From positions 248,001-312,000 of the forward strand of contig QXJR01000012.1 of the NCBI GenBank assembly GCA_020975725.1: 64,000 nt of DNA, in the 5' to 3' direction. The translations under genes were made by a program, and so were the position numbers. This document shows positions 21,199-31,434 of the stretch, one piece after another. This stretch comes from Picocystis sp. L7 (lineage: Eukaryota > Chlorophyta > Picocystophyceae > Picocystales > Picocystaceae). The notes under the pieces are model-generated. The model was not told the DNA's origin and did not search any database. It saw only the letters and a program-made list of their open reading frames with translations. Each line of letters begins with the position of its first letter. Positions within the stretch are counted from its first letter, which is position 1.

Positions 21199-22810
21199 AC
21201 TGCGTATGTAGGATTTCGTTTATTTTCGCTAACCTAGACTGCACCCAAATGCTACCGTGTCGAGGGATGATTCGCGCCTCTCCTGCATTGATCATCGCAT
21301 CATCCATGTTCCAGCCGTGCTGGACCGCTTCCTCCCTAAAATCATTGAAACGAGGGCCGATCTGATGGCAGCTATCCTTGAGAGCTTGATGGACCGTATC
21401 TGTAGAATGCATCACCCTTTCCCGTCGCCATTTCCGAATCCCGTCCACTGGCCCGTTATCCATGTCCAGAGCCGCAGCTCTTTCTTCCAAGATGTGCTGG
21501 AGCAAGAATGCATGGAAGCAACCTTTCAGCAGATCCTTCTGGCAGGCCCCTTCCTTCAACAGGACATAAGGCTGGCGCTTTTCCGGGCGGTATGCCATCA
21601 CGTACTTGCTTTTGTCAAAGAGCTTGAGGGTCTTCCGCAAGTCGTCTGGGTTCTCAAACGCTTCTGCGACGGTCGCACCAATGATTGGTTGCTTTTCTCC
21701 CACCCATGGTGGTGTGACTGGCCACAACTTCTCCCGTTTGTTGGCTTCATCCACGCCGGGCACCTTTCCGCTTCCCAGGAACGTTCTAGCTGCAATCTGC
21801 AGCCTCGCTCGGTTCAGGTACGGCAAGCGCACGGACTTGACTTCCAGGTAGGAGGCCAGGAGAAAACCGCTGGACAGTCCAGCAAATGCCACCCATGTAG
21901 CTGGATTCTTCTTGGCCAGGTAGATGCCCACTGCAGTCCCCATGAGGTCGGTAAGGTTCCCTACCGACTCCCCCTTGGCGGTGATATCTCCCAGGTTGTA
22001 CTCCAGTGCCAGTGACTTGTAGATAGGTGCCCTGGTGGCACTAGCAGTAACCGCTGCCACCTGTTTGGTGAGGTTGGCCAAGCATGCCAGGGGTAGGAAG
22101 AACTGGGGGCACCACACCGTGGCCAGTTCCATTCCCGCCCCCACTTCCATGAGCACATTGCCAGCGAGCCTGTACTGCTTCAGCTCCCCGTCAAGCTTCC
22201 TCCCTTGCCTAGCAAAGAGCATCTTCCCAAACCTTCCGGCACCGTCCTTGAGCACCCAATTGATGGCCGCCGCACTGGTTCCAGGTCGTCCTACGCCGAG
22301 TGAGGCCAGGAGCGACCTGGTGGTGAACACGCCCATGGCTCCTCCGAAGAAGTGTTGGATGGCCCTCCATCCCATGTAGGGCGCGTATCCCTTGGCCACG
22401 CTTCCTGGCCATCCTTCGGGCAGCATGTACGACTTGACGAGGTTCTTGACGCGTCGCAGCGGTCCTCTTCCGTCGTCCCTGGCTTCGATCACTTGCAGCT
22501 GTACATTCCCTCCCACTGCACGTCCTACGGCCTTCTTTTTCCCCAGCGGATTGAACACGTACGCTCGTTTCCTTCCACCGTAGATCTCCCAGCAGATGGC
22601 TTCGCTCGAAGCACGTGTTTTGGACGTCCCAGGTGCGATGGCGTGGCTGGCTTGCGAGGCCATCTTCTCCACGTTTGCCGCGAACCGCTGCTTCAGGAGC
22701 CCCGCCTGGCGGGCTCCTGGGAAACGTTGGTGCGTGTGCCTTGCATGGACCTTCGAAACCGACGCGGATGGGCCGCTCTCGTCCGCTGGTGCGCCTTCTT
22801 TTCGTCGCAT
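21197..22810 (-). CDS. RUS family (DUF647) protein
   Basis: A 537-residue single-exon protein of the ROOT UVB SENSITIVE family (DUF647). In plants these work in UV-B/vitamin B6 signalling and auxin transport, often in plastids or membranes. Conserved segments include MLPEGWPGSVAKGYAPYMGWRAIQHFF at the start of the domain (about 131), then GVFTTRSLLASLGVG, INWVLKDGAGRFGKMLFA, NLTDLMGTAVGIYLAK and RLQIAARTFL, with several hydrophobic spans. The first 110 residues are basic and Ala/Ser-rich, possibly a transit peptide. The real ATG at 22810 is the only start in this frame near the promoter. The plant subfamily cannot be assigned. A family link to vitamin B6 or UV-B is inference only. Confidence 0.92.
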   Translation of the reverse strand: MRRKEGAPADESGPSASVSKVHARHTHQRFPGARQAGLLKQRFAANVEKMASQASHAIAPGTSKTRASSEAICWEIYGGRKRAYVFNPLGKKKAVGRAVGGNVQLQVIEARDDGRGPLRRVKNLVKSYMLPEGWPGSVAKGYAPYMGWRAIQHFFGGAMGVFTTRSLLASLGVGRPGTSAAAINWVLKDGAGRFGKMLFARQGRKLDGELKQYRLAGNVLMEVGAGMELATVWCPQFFLPLACLANLTKQVAAVTASATRAPIYKSLALEYNLGDITAKGESVGNLTDLMGTAVGIYLAKKNPATWVAFAGLSSGFLLASYLEVKSVRLPYLNRARLQIAARTFLGSGKVPGVDEANKREKLWPVTPPWVGEKQPIIGATVAEAFENPDDLRKTLKLFDKSKYVMAYRPEKRQPYVLLKEGACQKDLLKGCFHAFLLQHILEERAAALDMDNGPVDGIRKWRRERVMHSTDTVHQALKDSCHQIGPRFNDFREEAVQHGWNMDDAMINAGEARIIPRHGSIWVQSRLAKINEILHTQ

Positions 22811-23650
22811 CGCGCTCGACGGATGGACGTTGTCGGCGGTCCTTGGACCGTCGGTGGTCCTGGACCGTCCAGGCTCCCACCCTTCCCCGACGAGGAAACG
22901 ACGTCCGATCCGTCAGGCCGGCCCAGGCCCCGGGGTCTCCCGTCCTCGACGCGGAGAGGCCTCGGTGGCGAGGGGATCCACCCCGGTCCCCTCGGGAGAG
23001 AAGAAACTCCCATGGACCCTGGGTGGGGACCGACGGGGTCCACCACCTCGGAGGAGAGAGAGGAGGTTCGAACGTGCCTTCTCGACCATAGAAGGCGAAG
23101 GAAGGGTGCCGCGTTTGCCTTCCACCACGCCCATGGGAAGCCATCCGATGGATGGGGACGAGAGACAGGAACCAGGTCCCACGCGGATGGACGGAGGGGG
23201 CTCCCACCGTGGCCGTGGCAGCGTCCCTCCCACGGAGGCCAAAGGTGGGAGGGACCCACGAACGGGAAGGGTCCGAGTATCCTTGTGCACGGGCTCGAGT
23301 GACATTCGGAAAGCGCCAGGAACCTCCAAGACCTGTTCCACGATCGTTCCACCTGCTTCGATGCCATTCCTTGCCGCCTGAAGAGGATCCACACGACGCT
23401 TGTCCAAGGCCAGGCCCGCCCGGAACGAGAGAATATTCGCCGAATCGACCCGAACCGGACCGGTCGTCCGGTCAGCCAAAGGGCCCGTTCTTCCGGTTCG
23501 AAAGGAACGCCGTTTCCGATCGAAAGGGGAAGGGATCCGGGTCTGTCTCGGTTTCGAAGGGGGTCCCCAAACGACGGATTTCGGGGATGGCGACAGGCAT
23601 GCCGCCTCGAGCCGACCAAGAATGGCGACTCCTGTGCGCCTTTCGACAGC
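22811..23650. other. Divergent promoter RUS / EEF2KMT-like
   Basis: 840 bp of GC-rich DNA. It has motif A at 22998-23011, GGACCGT repeats (22840-22870) and a block at 23440-23590 with CCGGTTCGAAAGG, TTTCCGATCG and CGGATTTCGGGG, resembling the promoter before 14178. A missing first exon of the next gene may also lie here. Confidence 0.5.
22998..23011 (-). promoter_or_regulatory. Recurrent motif A
   Basis: Read toward the RUS gene it is GGGAGTTTCTTCTC, about 190 bp upstream of the ATG, at the same orientation and distance as for cytochrome b5 and the 14178 gene. Confidence 0.5.
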
Positions 23651-24712
23651 GTGCGCCCGTCAAAGAGGCACGTGAAAGATCAAGAGAAGCAAGTCATCGA
23701 TCTGAAACGGGATCTGACCGATGGAACGATGCGGCGACGCCAGGTGGTCCAGGAGGCTCGAAGCCTCGGTGGAGGAAGGTGGGATACACAAGTGCAAGAG
23801 TTCGTACTCAGGGATTGCGTGGATGAAGGGATATGCGGATGCAAACAGGACCAAGAGTACGTGGAAAGGGTGCTCAAAGGAGTGATCCTGGCCGCCGAAC
23901 GAGAAGGAGAACACGTCCTGGACGAAATGTACCACAGGCACGCAGAAGCTTTGGTGTCACACGACGATCGTCGAATGGGAGCAAGCCCATGGATCCACAA
24001 AACCTATGCGTACGGACCACCAAGAAACACGGAAATCGCGAAGAATCCATGCCAACACATCGCATTGCGACTGTCCAGAGACATGTTCCGAGGAAGCACT
24101 GGCTGTCACGAGTGGGAAGCAGGTTTCTATCTGGCCGAATTTCTGATGAACCATCCGGACATCGTGGCTGGCAAGAAAGTGGTGGAGCTCGGGTCCGGTG
24201 CAGGGGTTCCGGGAATCGTTGCGGCGCGCTTGGATCCGGAGGAGCTCGTCCTGACCGACGGGGATCCGGAGACTGTCGACAACCTTCTGGGCAATCTGAA
24301 GCGCAATGGAATTCCTGCCGCCGGAGAGCTATCCACGGAAGCAGGACATCGCCACAAGGTGAAGTGCGTACAGATGTCGTGGGAGGGATTCAAGGACCAT
24401 CCAGTTTCGGGGATGGCTCCCCATGTCATCTTGGGTGCCGATCTGCTGTACGATCCTGGTGTGATTCCTTGCTTGGTGGAGCTGCTCAAGCATGGTTTGT
24501 CTTCTGGGACATGTTGCGTGGCGTACATTGCCACCGCCCTGCGCAACGAGTCTACCTTGGATGCGTTCCTGTCTGCTTCCCAATCTCATGGGATCCAGGT
24601 GCGGGATTGCACAGCCGTGGACCCCCGTTCTTTCATCGGTTTCCACCACCTGAAGATTCTGGATCGCTCCCGCCTTCGCCTCCACGCTCTCCATCTCCCA
24701 CCTCCCACTTGA
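23651..24712 (+). CDS. EEF2KMT: EEF2KMT/FAM86-like protein-lysine methyltransferase (5' end uncertain)
   Basis: About 353 residues of open frame. The core is a class I methyltransferase of the METTL (Methyltransf_16) group, with the SAM-binding motif VVELGSGAGVPGI (about 176), LTDGD and GADLLYDPGVIP. An N-terminal helical region (VLDEMYHRHAEALVS) and CHEWEAGFYLAEFLM resemble FAM86/EEF2KMT, which trimethylates a lysine of elongation factor 2. The frame has no ATG before 23729. An overlapping frame starting at ATG 23587 (MATGMPPRADQEWRLLCAF) looks like the expected FAM86 N-terminus but is not in phase with the rest. Either an unseen 5' intron joins them, the start is 23729, or there is an indel in the sequence. 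Confidence 0.75.
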   Translation: MRPSKRHVKDQEKQVIDLKRDLTDGTMRRRQVVQEARSLGGGRWDTQVQEFVLRDCVDEGICGCKQDQEYVERVLKGVILAAEREGEHVLDEMYHRHAEALVSHDDRRMGASPWIHKTYAYGPPRNTEIAKNPCQHIALRLSRDMFRGSTGCHEWEAGFYLAEFLMNHPDIVAGKKVVELGSGAGVPGIVAARLDPEELVLTDGDPETVDNLLGNLKRNGIPAAGELSTEAGHRHKVKCVQMSWEGFKDHPVSGMAPHVILGADLLYDPGVIPCLVELLKHGLSSGTCCVAYIATALRNESTLDAFLSASQSHGIQVRDCTAVDPRSFIGFHHLKILDRSRLRLHALHLPPPT

Positions 24713-24894
24713 TCTACACGTGTGCTGGATGAAAACGGGTGCTGCTCGTGCCAAGGGTCGGTGTCCACCTTCTTTCGAGCGTGCCATTCGCTCCCTTCCA
24801 TGGTGGAAGCAGGTGCCAGGACAGGGCCCTTCCCGAAGGGGAGATGGGACAGGCTGGCGTTCGAGTCCAGTCGACACGGTTCGTCCGCCTCGGC

Positions 24895-25578
24895 ATGGCG
24901 CGCCTTTCGACGCGTTTCGCGCGCATCCGCGGCGTTCCGACGAGGCGCAGGAGGACGGGCACGCCTCAAGAGGCTCACGAGGGAGCGTCTAGGTGCGGGA
25001 GGAGGTGCGTTTCGACGCGTGCGACCGCCGAAGGCGCGCACCTGGTGGCGGAAGGGATGGACAAGTACGGCCAAGGCGACAAGATGGGCGCTTTGCGTTG
25101 CTTCGAACGTGCAGCGGAACAGAGCGAATCCATGCAAGTGAAACGTGCGGCCTACTACAACCAATGCTGCTGCCACACCTACTTCGGCGACCTCGAACTG
25201 GCACAGTTCGCCTTGCGAGACGCCATCTTGTGCGGCTTGGACTACGCCCAAGCGCAAGAGGATCCCACGTTGCTGAGGATGGAGGCCTCGGCACAGGTGC
25301 GAAACCAACTGCGAAGCTTCGCCGCAGGAAGGCAGTCGTCGAGCGGAACCAAACAGAAGCGGGAATACGAGAGGATGAAACGGGAAGGAACCAATCGAGG
25401 AGCCAACATGTCACCCATGCAAGGGATGTTGGAAGACATCGACACAGGAAGCAACGTAGATGTCACCGTCGGTGGACTGGTGAGACGCGTGTCGCTCGTC
25501 ATCGTCGCGTTCGTGGCTGTCTTTTTCGGCCTGACCTTGCTGCTCCAATACTACCTGGGAGCATCGGGCTTGAAATGA
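24895..25578 (+). CDS. TPR-like protein with C-terminal membrane anchor, probably plastid
   Basis: A 227-residue protein. The first 50 residues (MARLSTRFARIRGVPTRRRR) are Arg/Ser/Thr-rich and look like a transit peptide. Helical repeats follow (AEGMDKYGQGDKMGALRCFERAA, AAYYNQCCCHTYFGDLELAQFALRDAI) that fit degenerate TPR units. A charged stretch leads to one C-terminal hydrophobic segment (about 200-222, SLVIVAFVAVFFGLTLLLQYY). Similar plant TPR proteins exist but I cannot name this one. Start choice: ATG 24895, with 24844 also in frame. It follows the methyltransferase on the same strand by 182 nt, and its stop is 55 nt from that of convergent CFAP52. Confidence 0.7.
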   Translation: MARLSTRFARIRGVPTRRRRTGTPQEAHEGASRCGRRCVSTRATAEGAHLVAEGMDKYGQGDKMGALRCFERAAEQSESMQVKRAAYYNQCCCHTYFGDLELAQFALRDAILCGLDYAQAQEDPTLLRMEASAQVRNQLRSFAAGRQSSSGTKQKREYERMKREGTNRGANMSPMQGMLEDIDTGSNVDVTVGGLVRRVSLVIVAFVAVFFGLTLLLQYYLGASGLK

Positions 25579-25633
25579 ACAATAACCACACAAAGACAGA
25601 GGAGTGGAAAGACAACCCAGACCCGCTCCACCC

Positions 25634-27574
25634 TCACGTGCCCCAGATGAAAAGACCGCCTTCTGCATCAACTGTAATCACGTGCTGCCGAATCGGACTC
25701 ACAATGGCTTTGGTGATGGCACCCATGTGGGCGTTCCCCGAGTGGGTGACTTGCATGGCGCAATAATCCCACAGGCGCACACGCCGGTCCGCCCCACCTG
25801 TCACGAGAAACCGACCGTCTGGGCTGACAGCCACCGTGCTCACCTCCTCCTCCGATACTTCCAGGCTGTGCTGCTGCTTCCCATTGGCGCTGGACCAATA
25901 TCCAAGGCGCCGGTTGGATCCCACTGTCACCAGGTGTGTGTTGTCTGGATGGTAGCACACTGACGTGAAGAAACTGTTTTCCTGGAGGATGGTTACTCGT
26001 CGATGTGTGGCCAAATCCCACACAATGCAGCTTCCGTCCGAGGCAGCGCTGACGAATCTCTTGCCATCTCTGGACAAGCAAATATCGTTGATTGAGCCCT
26101 GGTGCTCCTTCAGGCTCGCCAGTAGCTTTCGGTAGGTGGATCCCACCTGCCAGACCCGAACATTGCCATCGCCCCCTCCTGTGATGAAAAGCGATGAATC
26201 TGCTCCAGGGCATATGACCGTTACTCCTGATTTGTGAGCATCATTCAATGTCCATCTTAGATTCCCACAGGAAGGGATGAACGAACGCACCACACCATCC
26301 GTCCATCCAGAAAGAATGGACTTGCCATCCCTTGAGAAGTCGATGCAGAAGCATTCGTTACCCGGAGAGCAGATGGTGACAAGCTCCCGCAAAGTGGAAA
26401 GCTCCCAAAGACGGATGTACTCTTGCGAGCACGTTGCAAACACTTCATCATAGTTGACTGCAAACGCAATATCGTTGATTGCACCGGAGTGAGAGGCCAC
26501 CAGCTTCTTGCACCTTATCTTTTTGCCATCAACGGTGCAGCGAAAGTACGTGCATTGGCTCGTCGTGCAGTAGAAATGTCCAGTACATTCAGCACTCAAA
26601 GTTCCCCCAAAAATGGAGGTAATCTCACCCTTGACCGAACCTTTGCTAGTCACCTGTGCATGTTTCCCAGAAAATTGCAGCAAGTACAGCTTGCCACAAC
26701 CGCTTCCAGCAATGATCAGACCATTCTCCTTGCATTTTACGACCGTGGTGCCATTGGGAAACACGGGAGGGCTCTTGGCCACCAGCTGTCTTGAGCTCAG
26801 GCAGACTTTCACAATGTCGCCGCTGCTTGTGCCACAGTAGGCAAATTCATCCGCAGAGTCCACGTCTACTGACAGAATGTTGCGTTGGACTCCGCCTAGG
26901 ACAGCGTGTTCATAGGCAAATTGCTTCAGTCGAATGTCCATGTTCCAGATGCCCAGATGCCCCTCTCCTCCAACCACATACTTTGTGGAGTCTTTTGAGA
27001 AGGACTTGAGTGCTACCTTGTCATCTTTTTCTAGGTTCTTGCCACCAATGAGTGTTCCTGTCTGCACTTCCCAAAGCACCAGTCTGCGATCCCCTACGCC
27101 TCCGACGGAAGCTAAGAATCTACTGTCACACGAGAAATCAAGCGTTTGCACATTTCCGACGTGAAGCTTCAGCTTGTGCAGGACGTGGCAATGGTGAAGG
27201 TCCCAAACCAAGATGAATGCCTCTGGCTTCTTTTCTGCTGAGGCAACATATCTTCCATCTGGCGAGACAGCCAGGCTTTCCACCTACAGAACAAGAACGC
27301 GAACCCAGGTCAGCACTTGATCATGATGTCGAAGCGGATGCTTTAAACTAGTTTCTCACGGAAATTCGTGGCCCACCGTTCCGGTGTGTCCTTCGAGGAA
27401 GATGATCTCTGCCTTTTGCCACTCATCTCCTGTTTCCTTTCGGACGACCACGTGCGAACCGATGGCATATACAGTTTTCCTCTCTCCATCCGGACACGCC
27501 GCTTCCCACACGCTCCTCCTCGTCTTCCCACCGAACCCGTGGAAGGTCTTCAGGCGCAGGTTTTTCGTCGCCAT
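25634..27574 (-). CDS. CFAP52: CFAP52 (WDR16), ciliary WD40 protein (2 exons)
   Basis: Exons 27377-27574 and 25634-27283, joined across a 93-nt phase-0 intron, give 615 residues (human 620). Many WD40 repeats are visible (AFILVWDLHHC, RRLVLWEVQTG, EYIRLWELS, GNVRVWQVG, GSCIVWDLA, RRVRLWDYC, GLFIWGT), forming two beta-propellers. CFAP52 is an inner-junction protein of doublet microtubules in motile cilia. Exon 1 encodes the start (MATKNLRLKTFHGFGGK) and ends FLEGHTGT, continuing in exon 2 with VESLAVSPDGRY, matching the expected first propeller blade. This gene is the best evidence that the organism makes a flagellum. Confidence 0.95.
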
Positions 27575-30500
27575 GGTGGTTTGTGACACGCACATGTCCC
27601 ATCACATGTGACCGACGGTTCAGGGTCGTCTTGACTGTCTCAAGGGGGGGCGATGACCCACGTCCCCATGGGAACTCACCCCGGGGCGTTTGACACAACG
27701 AGACATACAACGACGGGGAACACGGTGGGGTGGGGGGGCGTGATTCACGGCCGGCGACGGGACCAAGAGCGGAAGGGGGAGGATGGATGGGAAACGGTAT
27801 GGTCTTGATGCACGGACGAAGGATGCAAGCTCTAAACATGGCCGCCGTGGCGAAGTGCAGAGTCAAAGGACAACTTTGAAAGATAAAATCAACCCGCACA
27901 CTACAGTGCACGTGAGGACTCCCCTTCTTCATAATCTGGAAAGCAAATCAGGACACAAGCGCTCATCGAATTAACAACCATGCCTGCCGAAAAGGAAAAG
28001 GGGGTTCCACCTTGAAAAACCAACTCATAAGGTTGTTGATTGTGAAACAAAAGTTCCTTTGCATAGCATACTGAGTTTTACAAAATAGAGGAAGTTTACA
28101 AGTGCACGTGCATAGTCAAAGTATGGATCGTTCTAATTGGACCTATCGGCTTAAAACATCTCCCATAATCGAGCCTACAATCGCAATGGGGATATTCTTT
28201 GAGTCAACCGCTTGAGATGGAGGAGTTCCACTGGGTGAAAATTATGAAGAACCTCTACTTTAAATTACGAAGCTTCGAATAGCATATTGGGCCGCGCATG
28301 TTGTGGTTTCTTGGTAGTCGTAATCGAGAAGACGATTGCAATGTTGTCTACCGACTGCGCCATCTGTGGCAATGGTAAGACAAGAAACATCCACCTTTGT
28401 GTCGATTACTCGTCCGTTTTAAATCTTTGAGTGCATTGCCTAGTACAACAACCGCTCTCCCATTGGTGGCACCGATTATAATTGGATGAAAAAGTGCAAG
28501 GGATCATTGTTTGTCATATGGGTCGGTATTAGATTCGGCCCCGGTTTCGATGAGTATACCGGCCACAACAAAGAGAAGCATGCATGAAAATATCATTCTA
28601 ATCCAGTGAGCACTTTTACACTTCCAAAGATGGTGGAACTACCAAAGGAAGGGTTCTGTGGACGTTGCAAAGACCAACACTTCGACCCCTTGCCACCATT
28701 GTTCTCATCCTCTTCCGTGACGGGATGCCTGACCACTTCTCGCACCTTTGACATGATTTCAACATATCCTACCCTAGCGTTGCTTCCTTGTGCTATGCCC
28801 ACAATCACCGGGGTTGCTACTTCGGCGAGCTTCTACCCGAGTTCCTTACCATCTTTGGTCAATTTTCCTAGTCTTCAACCATTCTCACGGTCATGTTCTC
28901 CGCCTCTTTTCGGGTGGCAAAATTCACCCCCTATCATATGCTCTTATAGAAGTGGCCATGTTTAACTCATTCAAGGTCGGCAAGTCTCAATCTTCTGCAG
29001 TGCTTTTGCATTGATGGAAACCGATATGAGGACTTCTGCGTATTAAAGCTAATATGAGCAATGGCATACGTTTGGTATGTTCTTCTCTAGCCGAGGACAA
29101 ACCATTCGAACAACAAGCCTTGGGCGATTATCCTTTGCAACCAATGAGATACGAGAACTACACGAGTGTAAAAGGTCATACGTACCATCCACGTTTGCCT
29201 TGCAAAGATAAAGCAACACCATTTCGCCAAATCTCCATCCTCCTCTTGGAGCTCTTGGGTAGGTGAAACAAACTCTTTGGTACTTGAATTATTAGTACTC
29301 AATGGTTCCAACGAATATAAATTGGCATTTTTGTGGGGAAGTGAGCCAGCGCAAAGACTAAGGCATTGGATGGTTTCGAAAAATAGAAGATTGGAAGTCC
29401 GTACAACATATGGTGGTCAAATGAGTGGAACGGACTATTTGGCTTCGATGATCCGTGATAATTGGCAATAGTAGACATGATCCTACATCGCATTTTTGCA
29501 TTTTTCAAAGCATTCGTTTTGTGAGCATGAGTTTCGGCCTATTGCTTATAGAGACGTTGCATGGTGTGGAAACTAAAGATCAATACGACCTAAACATTGT
29601 GTTCATGTTCGATCACACGTTCTTACAACAATTGATATTGGGAATGAACTATGCTCAAAAATTGTCGCCGGGTATCCATAATCTTTTACCATGGACATCT
29701 CAATCTTTGGACCGCAACTGATGCACGCAGTCGCGACAAAGGCGAAAGCAACATCTTCTCTTGCCCTACCATTTAATATTCAATAAAGCTCAAACACAAC
29801 TATATGGCCGTAGCGCTTCGTTGGATCAAAAGATGGCTATACTCTCCCATTGGAAAGGAACCTTCGATCTCCATCTTTCTTCGATTGGACGAAAGAAAGA
29901 AGATAAAGGTATTACCGTACTAAATATACACTCTCGCTTCCCCCGATGTTCTTGGACCTATTGGTGCAATCAAGGTCGCAACACTATCTTTGCAAATCTA
30001 CCCGAGATACTGTTTTCGGAGTTAAGCTAAACAAGTAGTTCTCGGGTTTCTAGTCTCCATATGATGCTAAATGGTTCGACAACCGACGTCTCTCACGAGG
30101 ATATCGAAGTGCAAATTCTTCACCAACCATTTCGTGGTGCATCATTGAATCTGAAAAGCGTTTGATTCCGGATCCATGCTTGCCATCTAGAACCCATTTG
30201 TTGCATTTGACTCGACAGTCATAATTGGGACCATAGTAGAGTTGGAATGGATGACAAGCGATCAAAAACTAATTATAAGCCGAGAGTGAAAGACATTTTT
30301 TTCGCCTCAACTGTAGGACAAGGTGTGCAAAGTAGCCCTGCGATTGGCAAGGACAATGGTGCGGGATGCGATCATGGTGTACGCACACCTCACGCCCATG
30401 AAGAGGCATTCGGTGTCTCCACTGCATACTGCTTGACCTTTGACACTAGTAACTGACGTGGTGGGCGAGGGAATCGATCCTAGACAAGCGAGAATTCTTT

Positions 30501-31434
30501 GATGCATTTGAACGATGGAGGTACTCACAAAACTATGGTGCTCTCAAGAAAGCAATGACATGTCGAAACCGGAATCGATTAGGCAACTTGAAACACCACA
30601 AGGTGGCAAATTTACGAACACGTACAATTGGCTCTAGACACCGTTTTTGGCTTGCTTGAAGGGCTCGAGTTTGCAATGTTTCTTCGATATGTGCCGGCCG
30701 TGATGGACACTTGCTCTTATATGTGCATGGCGTGCACACAGAAATAATGGAACAATGAATCTTTGTGTTCATTTGGAGGGAAAGAACGTAGTTTGGCCAA
30801 AATTTCCATCTTTTGCAAGCTATGATTGGAAAGGACAAGACCTGTAGGTGTCCCATGATTCTACCAAGTTTACACCCTGTGGAAAAAACAAGGTTTCGTG
30901 CTGACGACCCGACCTTGAAGGAGTGCTTGTGCCAATATGACACACCTGGCACTTAAAATTTTGCCCACTAATTGTCCATCATGAAATGCCCATGTGCACC
31001 GAGGGAATGTGGGGACGAGGTACATATAAGGCAATTTAAGGCTTGCATCGCAACGATTGCATTGGCAAAATGACATGCAAGTTTTCGGGCAAGGACTTCA
31101 ACATCAGCATCAACAACTTGACCTGCTTCCCTCAGAAGTTCCCAACACCATGTGACAATCGAGCATGGAAACAGTAAAAAACCGATCAAACGTTGGATTT
31201 ATAAATGGAAAGAACGTCATGTGACCAGCAACGCAAGCAAGCAGGGCTTTCCTGGTGCAGAGTCCATGGTGAAGGAATGTGGACCCCACCACAGACAGGC
31301 TGTGGGGGACTGATGCACGTCTCCTCTTCATTCCATAAACGATTGGACCAGGGAGGGAGGTGAACCATTGTTCCCTTGGCCTAGGTACCGAGACCGCCCG
31401 CAAAACTTTCTGAAAAAAAGTTGAGCAAAAGAGA
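27575..31434. other. 3.9-kb gene-poor island
   Basis: The first 300-400 bp is the GC-rich CFAP52 promoter. From about 27950 to 31400 the DNA is clearly AT-richer than neighbouring genes and has only short frames on both strands. I find no host gene, rRNA or clear tRNA. It could hold decayed mobile-element sequence. A short stretch near 28390-28480 faintly resembles a reverse transcriptase box, but that is too weak to name an element. Confidence 0.5.

Noticed and set aside
28390-28480. Short reverse-transcriptase-like stretch
   Set aside because: Only one short motif-like run, in a region with no other retroelement parts or end repeats. Too weak to call.
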